64,000 nt of DNA, from contig NZ_LMER01000020.1 of NCBI RefSeq assembly GCF_001426435.1, forward strand, positions 589,985 through 653,984, read 5' to 3'. Shown piece by piece: positions 1 through 6,865 of this stretch (the first letter of the stretch is position 1; every line of letters starts with the position of its first letter). This DNA comes from Angustibacter sp. Root456 (GTDB lineage: Bacteria > Actinomycetota > Actinomycetes > Actinomycetales > Angustibacteraceae). The notes below the pieces were generated by a model. It did not search any database, was not told where the DNA came from, and was given only the letters and a program-made list of their open reading frames with translations. Position numbers and translations under genes: made by a program.

Positions 1-1160
1 TGCAGTGCCACGGCCAGGCTCTCGACGTCGTCCGGGCTGGCTTGGGGGCCGGCCGTCGCCTGCGCGAGCGAGTAGATCGTGCGTCCGCTGAGCCACCGGT
101 CGACGGCGCAGCGGCCGGCCCGCAGTCGCACCTCGTGGGGTGCGGGGCCGGCCGTGCCGGCGTAACCCTCGCAGACGGCGCGGTTGACGTAGGCGTCGTA
201 GTCGGCCGCCCCGGCGACGGTCGAGAACGACAGGGTCGTGACGACGATCACCGCACCGGTCGGCCCGGAGTACTGGACGTGGTGGATGTCCTGGACGCCG
301 TCGGTGACCAGCCGCTGCTGGCGGGCCGCCGGATCCGCCGTGCCGGCGGCGTACGTCGGGACGTCCTGCGGCCAGTCGCCTCGAAACTGCCAGGTCGCGC
401 GGCCCACCTGCTCCGCGGCCAGGAGGGTGACGCCGGGCGACGCGGCCGGTGCGTGGTGGGCGGCGGCCGCTGCGGCCCGACACCCGCTGGAGCTGAAGTA
501 CACGGCGACGCGGTCCGGGAGCAGCGCGTACGGCCCGATGGCGACGAGGGCCATCGGTGCGGCACCGACGGCGATGATGGCCAGGACGAGACCCAGCCTG
601 CGCAGGAGCGTGGCGCCGGAGCGCAGCGGCGGCGTTCGGCGGCCACCGACGGCCGTCAGCGCGGTCGCGAGGGCGTCCGCCGCGCGGTCCTCGAAGGGCA
701 GCGTCAGTGAGGTCTGGGATCCGTCGCGCAGCCGCAAGGTCACGGACCAGTAGGAGCCGCCTCGCGTGCGGTAACGGGAGGCGGAGAACTCGTCGACGTC
801 GGCGAGCCGCACGACGCGCCACGGGCCGCCAGGGAAGGTGCGGCGCGCCACCCAGCCCGGGCCACCAGCCACCGTCAATCGACGCCGGGCGGGTAGCACC
901 GCCCAGGCGACGAGGGCGGTGGTCAGCACCAGCACGACGGCGACGCCCGGGTTCAGCAGCCGCGACAGCGGCACACCGGCTCGACCGAGGCGGGAGCCCT
1001 GCAACGCCAGCAGCGTAGGCAGCACCACGAGGAAGGCGCTGCGCACGAGGGGCATCCGGCGCACGACCGTCGCGGGGAAGGGCAGACCAGCCGCACCGGT
1101 CACCTGCTCACCGGGCGGCGGCCAGCTGGCGAGCTGCTGCTCACCCGGGGGAGCCGTCAT
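1..1160 (-). CDS. membrane protein with PH-like cytoplasmic segment (partial, runs off left edge)
   Basis: An uninterrupted frame runs leftward from an ATG at 1160 to the window edge, about 386 residues, so the 3' end is missing. Two membrane segments lie near residues 38-55 and 70-90. A hydrophilic stretch near 95-170 follows, with alternating strands and motifs such as WSVTLRLRDGS, resembling the bacterial PH-like folds of actinobacterial membrane proteins. A third helix (about 185-207) then leads to an outward-facing C-terminal part with two visible cysteines. No catalytic motif is seen and no function is assigned. The codon pattern (G/C in third positions) fits this frame and not the competing short frames. 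The PH-like assignment is inference from pattern only. Confidence 0.7.
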   Translation of the reverse strand, partial: MTAPPGEQQLASWPPPGEQVTGAAGLPFPATVVRRMPLVRSAFLVVLPTLLALQGSRLGRAGVPLSRLLNPGVAVVLVLTTALVAWAVLPARRRLTVAGGPGWVARRTFPGGPWRVVRLADVDEFSASRYRTRGGSYWSVTLRLRDGSQTSLTLPFEDRAADALATALTAVGGRRTPPLRSGATLLRRLGLVLAIIAVGAAPMALVAIGPYALLPDRVAVYFSSSGCRAAAAAAHHAPAASPGVTLLAAEQVGRATWQFRGDWPQDVPTYAAGTADPAARQQRLVTDGVQDIHHVQYSGPTGAVIVVTTLSFSTVAGAADYDAYVNRAVCEGYAGTAGPAPHEVRLRAGRCAVDRWLSGRTIYSLAQATAGPQASPDDVESLAVAL

Positions 1161-1288
1161 CGTGCGGATCATCGACCGTTCGGGCGGCGGCCGAAACGCC
1201 CGTCACCCGTTCGGGTGCTGCGGTCAGCCTCGATCCACGAGGTCGGCGACGTGCTCGGCGCTTGCAGCCTCGACGTCGCCGCGGCGAG

Positions 1289-1864
1289 TCACGGGAGGCG
1301 ACCGCGTCGAACGCGGTGGCCGGCGCGCTCCGGCTGGACGTCCGCCGCCGTCTCCAGCTGCGCCGGCCCCACGCGCAGGACACCGGACGTCGTGGGCAGC
1401 GCTCGCAGGCCGCCTCGGCCGCGCAGTGCGGCGCGGGCGCCTGGCGCGAGCCGGTCGTCCATCCACGCGCACGGCGCGGTCTCGCCAGCAGCCGTGAACG
1501 CGACCGGACCGTCACCGCAGTCGAGGGTGAAGTCGTTGTGCCGCAGCGCATTGAGGTCGATACCACGCACGACTACGTTGCGGCGCGCGAGTCGCGGGTC
1601 GATCGCTCCCCGAGCGAGGCCGAGCTCGTCCTCCACCGCCTCCACGGCCTCGGCGGCGAAGAACGACACCGCCGACGCGAGTCTCGACACCTTGCCGTAG
1701 AAGCGGTCACCGCGGATGCCGAGCCCGGCGTCGACGTCCACGCTCTCGGGGTACGACGTCGGGTGCGGCCCCACGCCCACGGAGGGGTCGGTGGAGTGGA
1801 ACCAGTAGTTGTGGCCCGGCGAGGTCACCAGGGCGACGACATCGACCTCGGTCTTGCGCTGCAC
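1289..1864 (-). CDS. MOSC-domain-like protein
   Basis: A 191-residue protein with the MOSC signature order: RGDRFYGK near residue 52, RRNVVVRGIDLNALR near 93, and a Cys-containing segment ETAPCAWMDDRLAPG near 128 followed by a glycine-rich loop. MOSC domains bind the molybdenum cofactor or act as sulfur carriers, and the conserved Cys is the expected ligand or acceptor. It is a stand-alone domain without the N-terminal beta-barrel of mARC/YiiM proteins. It lies downstream of the Hsp20 gene on the same strand, separated by a long hairpin repeat, so it is probably transcribed separately. The ATG is the first plausible start after that repeat. The substrate is unknown. Confidence 0.75.
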   Translation of the reverse strand: MQRKTEVDVVALVTSPGHNYWFHSTDPSVGVGPHPTSYPESVDVDAGLGIRGDRFYGKVSRLASAVSFFAAEAVEAVEDELGLARGAIDPRLARRNVVVRGIDLNALRHNDFTLDCGDGPVAFTAAGETAPCAWMDDRLAPGARAALRGRGGLRALPTTSGVLRVGPAQLETAADVQPERAGHRVRRGRLP

Positions 1865-1891
1865 CCACCCACCGTACGTCCCCCCTCCCGC

Positions 1892-1940
1892 CCGTGATCA
1901 TGCACGCCAGCGCATGGGGCGCTCGCGTGCATGATCACGG
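1892..1940. repeat. family-1 extragenic palindrome (hairpin copy)
   Basis: Two 22-base arms, 1892-1913 and 1919-1940, pair with a single mismatch around a 5-base loop. The conserved core is CCGTGATCATGCACGCCAG. The same unit recurs at 25174-25263 as three direct copies and at 35018-35102 as one direct and two inverted copies. Here the hairpin separates hsp20 from the MOSC gene and could end transcription. No coding potential is seen. Confidence 0.85.
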
Positions 1941-1951
1941 CAGGGGTGGGG

Positions 1952-2449
1952 TCAGCTGGTGCCTGCGGTCTGCTGCTGAGCCGGCACCTCGGCCGCCGCT
2001 TCTCGCGGCTGCACCGTCGTGCCGCTGATCGCCTGGCCACCAGCGGCGTGCGACACCTGGATGCGTCGCGGCTTGGCCTCCTCGGCCACCGGCAGCAGCA
2101 GCGACAGCACGCCGTCGTCGTACCGCGCCTCGATGCGGTCGAGGTCGAGCCCGGAGCCGAGCGTCAGCTGACGGACGAACGTTCCGGTCGGCCGTTCCTG
2201 CGTGAGCCACTCGACGTCGTCGCCGCGGCGGGTGCGCTCAGCACGGATCGTGAGCACCCGGCCGTCGACGCCGATGTCGATCGAGCCGGGGTCGACGCCC
2301 GGCAGGTCGCACAGCAGGACGTAGTGGTCACCGGACCGGAACAGGTCCATGGGCATCGCCCGCATCGCCTGGCCGAGATCCGTGGCCTGGCTCAGCAGAC
2401 GTGAGGCCATGGCGTCGAAGTCGCGGAACGGGTCGAAGCGCGTCACCAT
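1952..2449 (-). CDS. Hsp20/alpha-crystallin small heat-shock protein
   Basis: A 165-residue ATP-independent holdase. It starts MVTRFDPFRDFDAM, typical of actinobacterial Hsp20, and has a central alpha-crystallin domain (about residues 35-130) with the usual pattern LPGVDPGSIDIGVDGRVLTI and a late strand LLLPVAEEAKPRRIQV. The C-terminal tail is flexible and Gln/Ala-rich. A GAGGAGG ribosome site sits just upstream of the ATG. No HAIR (HspR) or CIRCE (HrcA) operator is recognisable in the 155 bases upstream, so control is probably not by those repressors. It sits beside the cytochrome b and WS/DGAT-AdhE operons, which suggests a shared dormancy or low-oxygen role, as for HspX in mycobacteria (inference). 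Confidence 0.93.
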   Translation of the reverse strand: MVTRFDPFRDFDAMASRLLSQATDLGQAMRAMPMDLFRSGDHYVLLCDLPGVDPGSIDIGVDGRVLTIRAERTRRGDDVEWLTQERPTGTFVRQLTLGSGLDLDRIEARYDDGVLSLLLPVAEEAKPRRIQVSHAAGGQAISGTTVQPREAAAEVPAQQQTAGTS

Positions 2450-2604
2450 CTCGAAACCACCTCCTCGAAGGACGGGGCGCAGCGAGGTGCTCGCTGCCGC
2501 CGCGCGCGGTGCGACGGAGGTGACGCATCACGCCGACCCGCACGCGACAGCTCTGTGATAGCACTCACCCGGGCCGACTGCCAAGTGCGCGGAGCGACTC
2601 CCGT

Positions 2605-3585
2605 TCAGCTGCGGCGCAACGGGTGTGAGCCGTAGTAGTCACGCCAGATGAGCCGGTGCACCGGCACCCAGCGCGGGATCGATCGCAGTCCAGGGATGAA
2701 CGGCAGCAGCACGAGCCCGAGGGTGAGCACCATCATCAGCGCCCACACCAGCGCGTCGGCGTTGTCGGAGGTCGAGAACGGCTTCACCTGGTACCAGAAC
2801 GTGTACAGCCACATCCACGGTTGGCCGGGGTAGTTGCCGGTCTCGTTCATCATCCCCCACTGGTCGCCGCCGAGGTTGCGGGCGCGCGCCTGGTCCTCCA
2901 GGTAGGCGCCGTCGGCCAGCAGCAGCAGCGACCGGGTCTGGTCTCCGCCGTAGAAGGTGCCCGACGACGTCAACGCACCTTCGAGCCCACCGGTGCGGGC
3001 GAGACTGAGCAGCCCTCCGGCGATCGTGGGGACGGGTCCGTAGTCGCCGCCAGCGACCTTGGCCGGATCGCCGTCAGGGGCCTTCGCGAGCGCGTCGGAG
3101 TAGGCGCTCGCCCAGGTCGCGCGTTGGCTGGCGTTCGCGGCGTCCCACGCGGCGACCGCGTCGTGGACCGGCCCGGCCGGGTACGCCGCGGCGAGCGGGG
3201 TGATCACGAGGTCCTGTGCCGAGTCGACCGGCAGCCGCACGCCCGCCCACTTCTGCAGGGCGAGCGGCCCGATCTTCTGGCCCTCGGCGGCCGTGTTGTA
3301 CGGCGCACCGTAGGAGGCGCTGGTGGTGGTGCCCGCGAGCTCACCGGCGGCGGTCGCCACCACGTCGTTCGGCGCGGCGGCCGCCCAGTCGCGCAGGGTG
3401 ATCGCCTTCTCATCGGGCGACGAGAAGGCGGCCGACAGGATGGCTGTCAGCCCGAGAACCACGACCAGGGCGATCACGAGCTCCTTGACCAGGTCGTAGG
3501 AGCGGGTGTCGAAGCCGTGCGAGTCGGGCGTGTGGTCACGGGCGCGGTTGCGGTGAGCGGTGCGGCGAGCGGTCGTCTCGGTCAT
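2605..3585 (-). CDS. cytochrome b-associated membrane subunit with large extracytoplasmic domain
   Basis: A 326-residue protein, last gene of a three-gene operon; its ATG overlaps the upstream stop as ATGA. A charged cytoplasmic N terminus (about 30 residues) leads to one helix (VKELVIALVVVLGLTAILSA). Then comes an exported domain of roughly 200 residues, and finally two C-terminal hydrophobic segments (MWLYTFWYQV and ALVWALMMVLTLGLVLLPFIPGL). The ending IPGLRSIPRWVPVHRLIWRDYY resembles the ends of cytochrome b / subunit IV proteins. No CXXCH haem-c motif or Fe-S motif is present. The likely role is as the second half of a quinol-reactive cytochrome b, but its redox partner is not visible. 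The large extracytoplasmic insertion is unusual. Confidence 0.7.
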   Translation of the reverse strand: MTETTARRTAHRNRARDHTPDSHGFDTRSYDLVKELVIALVVVLGLTAILSAAFSSPDEKAITLRDWAAAAPNDVVATAAGELAGTTTSASYGAPYNTAAEGQKIGPLALQKWAGVRLPVDSAQDLVITPLAAAYPAGPVHDAVAAWDAANASQRATWASAYSDALAKAPDGDPAKVAGGDYGPVPTIAGGLLSLARTGGLEGALTSSGTFYGGDQTRSLLLLADGAYLEDQARARNLGGDQWGMMNETGNYPGQPWMWLYTFWYQVKPFSTSDNADALVWALMMVLTLGLVLLPFIPGLRSIPRWVPVHRLIWRDYYGSHPLRRS

Positions 3586-4220
3586 GGCTGCGCCTCCCTG
3601 CTGCGCTGAGCCGGCACCCGCTCGGCCTCCGCGTCGATCGGTGGCACGACGCCGTGCCGGCGCACCAGCAGCAGGTGCAGCGCCACGAGCACTCCGACGA
3701 CGAACGGCAGCAGCACCACGTGCCAGAGGAGCATCTGGCCGGGGTTGAGCACGTTGAAGAAGGCGCCGAAACCCACCGAGTTGAGCCCGTCCTTGGCCTG
3801 GGTGCTGATCCACTGCGAGTCGAAGTTCGACTGCGAGAGGTAGCCGGTGAACGCCGTCCCGATCGAGCCGACGAAGGCCACCACGCCGGTGATCCACGTG
3901 AGCGTCCGGCGTCCGCGCCATGCCGCCATCCAGAACTTGCCCCACAGGTGGATCACCATGAAGGCGAAGAAGAGCTCGACGCTCCACAGGTGCATCGAGT
4001 TCGTGAAGTGCCCGAGGGCGGAGGTGTGCCACCAGGCCGAGCCGCCCATGGCGAGCACGAACCCGGACGCCAGGACGACGATCAGCGCCGCGCTCGTGAG
4101 CATGCCGAAGACGTAGATCCACGACGCGACGTAGGCAGGCTGGCGGTCCGGAAGCAGCTGACCTGCAGGGACCACCCGGCTCGCCCGGGTGCGTACCGCC
4201 GTCGTCCAGCTGGCGCTCAC
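3582..4220 (-). CDS. cytochrome b N-terminal (di-haem) subunit
   Basis: A 212-residue membrane protein with the four-helix cytochrome b/b6 core. Two His pairs typical of bis-His b haems are visible: one pair spans NSMHLWS to FMVIHLW, the other spans LLWHVVL to ALHLLLV, at spacings close to the family norm. The GTG start at 4220 was chosen because GGGAG lies 6 bases upstream and the codon overlaps the previous stop as GTGA; a longer in-frame extension to 4529 reads as Arg-rich noise. No Rieske protein or cytochrome c1 gene is present nearby, so this is not a complete bc1 locus. It probably forms a membrane quinol-oxidising module with the neighbouring subunit at 2605-3585. Confidence 0.85.
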   Translation of the reverse strand: MSASWTTAVRTRASRVVPAGQLLPDRQPAYVASWIYVFGMLTSAALIVVLASGFVLAMGGSAWWHTSALGHFTNSMHLWSVELFFAFMVIHLWGKFWMAAWRGRRTLTWITGVVAFVGSIGTAFTGYLSQSNFDSQWISTQAKDGLNSVGFGAFFNVLNPGQMLLWHVVLLPFVVGVLVALHLLLVRRHGVVPPIDAEAERVPAQRSREAQP

Positions 4221-4390
4221 GACCGGCTCCCGGAGCCGGGCCGCCGCGTCGCCCCCGGGAACGGCAGGGCGATCGCCAGGGCGAACACCACCACCATCGC
4301 GCCGACGATCGCGAGGTTGGTGACGGAGATGAGGACGACGCCCCAGTGGACGTAGTGGCCGACGGGGTCGGCCGCGAGGGAGAAGAGCAT
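4217..4390 (-). CDS. 57-residue single-helix membrane protein of the cytochrome b operon
   Basis: A short gene that heads the cytochrome b operon. It begins MLFSLAADPVGHYVHWGVVL, has one clear membrane helix (about residues 16-45), and ends in a short basic tail. Its stop overlaps the GTG of the cytochrome b gene (GTGA), implying translational coupling and a 1:1:1 complex. The His residues at the N-terminal membrane edge could interact with haem or quinone, but this is speculative. No family is recognised. Its reality rests on the coupled overlap, the helix pattern and the lack of other coding in that interval. Confidence 0.65.
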   Translation of the reverse strand: MLFSLAADPVGHYVHWGVVLISVTNLAIVGAMVVVFALAIALPFPGATRRPGSGSRS

Positions 4391-4501
4391 CGCGGACCGC
4401 CTTTCGGGGTCGCCCGGGCCGGCTGGCCACAGCGCGGCGACCCTCCACCTCGGATCGTCCTCCGCGTTGCTGAAAGAAGCCAGAGGGTCGCGCGCATTCA
4501 C

Positions 4502-4517
4502 GAGGACCAACGGCTCT
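4502..4517. promoter_or_regulatory. possible DosR/DevR-like box between divergent operons
   Basis: GAGGACCAACGGCTCT lies in the 153-base space between the leftward cytochrome b operon and the rightward WS/DGAT operon. It loosely resembles the GGGACC-N-GGCCC form of DosR/DevR sites known from mycobacteria and streptomycetes, but the right half is imperfect. The gene content (Hsp20, WS/DGAT, AdhE) is what prompts the suggestion. No DosR regulator is encoded in this window. Confidence 0.25.
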
Positions 4518-4543
4518 ACCTGAGCCCACAGGGGGGATCGACG

Positions 4544-5986
4544 GTGGTGACGGAGGCGCGGGTGAGCGTCGAGGAGGCTGCGCGCATGGCGACGGGGCGA
4601 CGGATCGGACCGGTCGACACGATCTGGCTCAACATGGACCGGCCGGAGAACCTCATGGTCATCGAGTCGGTGATGCTGCTCGAGCAGACGCCGGACTGGG
4701 ACGCCGTGCGGGACGTCATCCAGACGCGGCTGGTCGACCCCTACCCCGTCTTCCGCGAGCGGCCGCTGCCGCCTGCGCACGTGTGGGACCTGCCGCAGTG
4801 GGAGCCCGACCCCGACTTCCACCTCGACCGCCACATCCGCCGGCACACCCTGCGCGCGCCGGGCGACGACGCGACGCTGCAGCGCTACATCGACCGCCAC
4901 CTCCACCGGCCCCTCGACCGCCGACGCCCGCTGTGGGAGGCCCACTTCGTCGCCGGGTACCTCGGCGGTGCGGCCGTCTTCTTCCGGATGCACCACAGCC
5001 TGGCCGACGGCATCGCGCTCACCCGGGTGCTGCTGTCGATGACGGACGCCGCACCGTCCGGACGGCGGCGCCGACCCCCGCCGCTGCCTCTCCCGGGAAC
5101 CGCCGGTGGCCTGCCCGCCGTGGCGCGCTCGCTCGTCCCCGGCAGCCCGCTCGACGTCGCCCGGCTCGCGGTGCGGACCGCCCAGGTGGCCAAGTCGCTG
5201 CTGCTGACGCGCAACCCCCCGAGCGCCGTGGGCGGGCAGCCGGAGCTGCGCAAGCGGGTGGTGTGGTCGCACACCTACCCGCTCGACGACCTGAAGGTGG
5301 TGGGACGCCTCTCGGGCGCCACCCTCAACGACGTCCTGATGAGCGCCGTGGCCGGGGCCCTGCACCGCTACCAGGTGGCCAGCGGCGAGCGCCCGGTCGA
5401 CCTGACGACGATGGTGCCGGTCAACGTGCGGCCACTCGACCGCGAGCTGCCCCGCGAGCTGGGCAACCGGTTCGCGCTGGTGTTCTTCACCTTCCCTTCG
5501 GCGCTCGCCGCACCGCTCGAGCGGCTCGCCGAGACCAAGCGGCGGATGGACTGGTTGAAGCACTCGCCGGAGTCGCTGATGACCTTCGGCCTGATCATGG
5601 CGATCGGCCGGACGGTCGCCGACCTCGAGCGGTACGTCGTCGACTTCTTCGCCAACAAGGCGATCGGCGTGACGACGAACGTGGCCGGCCCGGCCGACGT
5701 CCGCTACCTGGCTGGCACGAAGGTCACCGGCGTACTGGGCTGGGTGCCCGGGTCGGGCCACCACACCGTGGGCGTCTGCATCTTCACCTACGCCGGCTCC
5801 GTGCGCGTCGGCTTCCGCGTGGACGCCGCGCGCGTGCGCAACCCGCAGCGGTTGCTCACCGCGTTCGAGGCGGAGCTCGGCGACCTCGTCAGCCTGGCCG
5901 GCGCGTCCAGCCACGCGGATGCCAAGCCGCGCAGGCGGCCCCGCCGTGTCGCCCGCGCCCGAAGGGAGAAGGCTCGTGCCCACTGA
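4544..5986 (+). CDS. wax ester synthase / diacylglycerol acyltransferase (WS/DGAT)
   Basis: A 480-residue acyl-CoA-dependent acyltransferase that makes triacylglycerol or wax esters. The catalytic HHSLADG motif (HHxxxDG) is near residue 150. The usual C-terminal features follow: VPVNVRPLDRELPRELGNRF, then NKAIGVTTNVAGPADVRYLAG, which contains the family's conserved N-V-x-G-P. The GTG at 4544 was chosen because a GGGGGG run sits 7 bases upstream and the length then fits the family (about 460-480). The N terminus matches the usual 'VDTIWLNMDRPENLMVIESV'-type opening (about residues 20-39). It is the first gene of a five-gene coupled operon ending at 10235. In mycobacteria such enzymes (Tgs1) make storage lipid in hypoxia; a similar role is inferred here. 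Confidence 0.93.
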   Translation: MVTEARVSVEEAARMATGRRIGPVDTIWLNMDRPENLMVIESVMLLEQTPDWDAVRDVIQTRLVDPYPVFRERPLPPAHVWDLPQWEPDPDFHLDRHIRRHTLRAPGDDATLQRYIDRHLHRPLDRRRPLWEAHFVAGYLGGAAVFFRMHHSLADGIALTRVLLSMTDAAPSGRRRRPPPLPLPGTAGGLPAVARSLVPGSPLDVARLAVRTAQVAKSLLLTRNPPSAVGGQPELRKRVVWSHTYPLDDLKVVGRLSGATLNDVLMSAVAGALHRYQVASGERPVDLTTMVPVNVRPLDRELPRELGNRFALVFFTFPSALAAPLERLAETKRRMDWLKHSPESLMTFGLIMAIGRTVADLERYVVDFFANKAIGVTTNVAGPADVRYLAGTKVTGVLGWVPGSGHHTVGVCIFTYAGSVRVGFRVDAARVRNPQRLLTAFEAELGDLVSLAGASSHADAKPRRRPRRVARARREKARAH

Positions 5987-6422
5987 CACGTCCACCCAGA
6001 GCGTCGTCGTCCCCGCGAGCAAGGCTCGCGTCCTCCGGCTGCTGCGTGACGTCGCCCACCAGGCGGAGTGGATCCCGGAGATCCGGCGCGCCGAGGTGCT
6101 CGAGCGCGACGGCGACCTGCCCGTGACCGCCCACTTCACGGCCGCGACGCCGGTGGGCTCCGACGAGTACGTCCTGCGGTACGAGCACTCCGACGACGGG
6201 CTCGCGTGGTCGATGGTCTCCGGCCGGCTGCAGACGGGGCAGGAGGGCCGCTACACGCTGGAGCCGTTGGGGCGCGGCAGCACCAAGGTGACGTACGAGC
6301 TGACGATCCACCACCACCTCCCGCTGCCCGGGTTCGTGCGCGGCCGGGTGATCCGCGGCCTGGTGGCCAGCACCCTGAACGGCCTCGCGCACCGCATGGG
6401 AGAAGGAGAGGCGTCCCGATGA
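5976..6422 (+). CDS. SRPBCC (polyketide cyclase/START-like) protein
   Basis: A 148-residue protein of the SRPBCC helix-grip fold, a hydrophobic ligand-binding cavity family. It opens with TQSVVVPASKARVLRLLRDV, continues with AEWIPEIRRAEVLE near residue 35, and has the long C-terminal helix FVRGRVIRGLVASTLNGLAHRM. The GTG at 5976 follows GAAGGGAGAA and overlaps the WS/DGAT 3' end by 11 bases; an earlier ATG gives a non-homologous Arg/Pro-rich extension. The family often binds lipids or fatty-acid-like molecules. Here it may handle acyl substrates for the neighbouring WS/DGAT (inference). Confidence 0.85.
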   Translation: MPTDTSTQSVVVPASKARVLRLLRDVAHQAEWIPEIRRAEVLERDGDLPVTAHFTAATPVGSDEYVLRYEHSDDGLAWSMVSGRLQTGQEGRYTLEPLGRGSTKVTYELTIHHHLPLPGFVRGRVIRGLVASTLNGLAHRMGEGEASR

Positions 6423-6865
6423 CCACCACGACCGCACCCCGACAGACCTCGACGGCGGCTCGTCGCTTCGGCTACCTGGTGGCCGTCGGGGTGAACGTCG
6501 TGCTGCTGTACCTCATCAACGTCGCGCCCGGCTGGCAGGAGCTGACGTTCCTGACCTCGGCCACGGTGAGCGTCCTGACCTGGGTCAACACCTCGCTGGT
6601 CGCCGGCATCGTCGCCAACGTGGTGTACGTCCTCGACGACGCACCGGGGATCCGGGCGTTCGGTGACCTGGTGACCACGAGCATCGGCCTGGCGGCGATC
6701 GTGCGCGTGTGGCAGGTGTTCCCGTTCGCGTTCGACCACCGGGGGCTGCCTTGGGAGCCGGTGATCCGGGTGCTGCTCGTCGTGGCCGGCGTGGGGAGCG
6801 CCATCGCGATCGTGGTGCAGCTGGTGACCCTCGTGCGGCTCGCGGCGAAGGGGTCGAGGCCATGA
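6419..6865 (+). CDS. four-helix membrane protein
   Basis: A 148-residue protein with four predicted membrane helices, near residues 18-36, 45-72, 83-103 and 115-142. A short cytoplasmic Thr-rich N terminus precedes them. The ATG overlaps the SRPBCC stop (ATGA) and the stop overlaps the adhE start (ATGA), so the gene is translationally coupled on both sides. No Cys, haem-binding pair or transporter motif is obvious, and I do not recognise the family. Its position between a lipid-related SRPBCC gene and adhE suggests a membrane role in the same stress or redox module. Confidence 0.8.
   Translation: MTTTTAPRQTSTAARRFGYLVAVGVNVVLLYLINVAPGWQELTFLTSATVSVLTWVNTSLVAGIVANVVYVLDDAPGIRAFGDLVTTSIGLAAIVRVWQVFPFAFDHRGLPWEPVIRVLLVVAGVGSAIAIVVQLVTLVRLAAKGSRP

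Noticed and set aside
2450-2604. Search for HAIR or CIRCE heat-shock operators upstream of hsp20
   Set aside because: Neither CTTGAG-N-CTCAAG nor the CIRCE inverted repeat is present.
3582-4529. Longer start for the cytochrome b subunit at 4529
   Set aside because: The extra 103 residues are Arg/Pro-rich, overlap the small membrane gene in another frame, and skip the well-placed GGGAG/GTG start at 4220.
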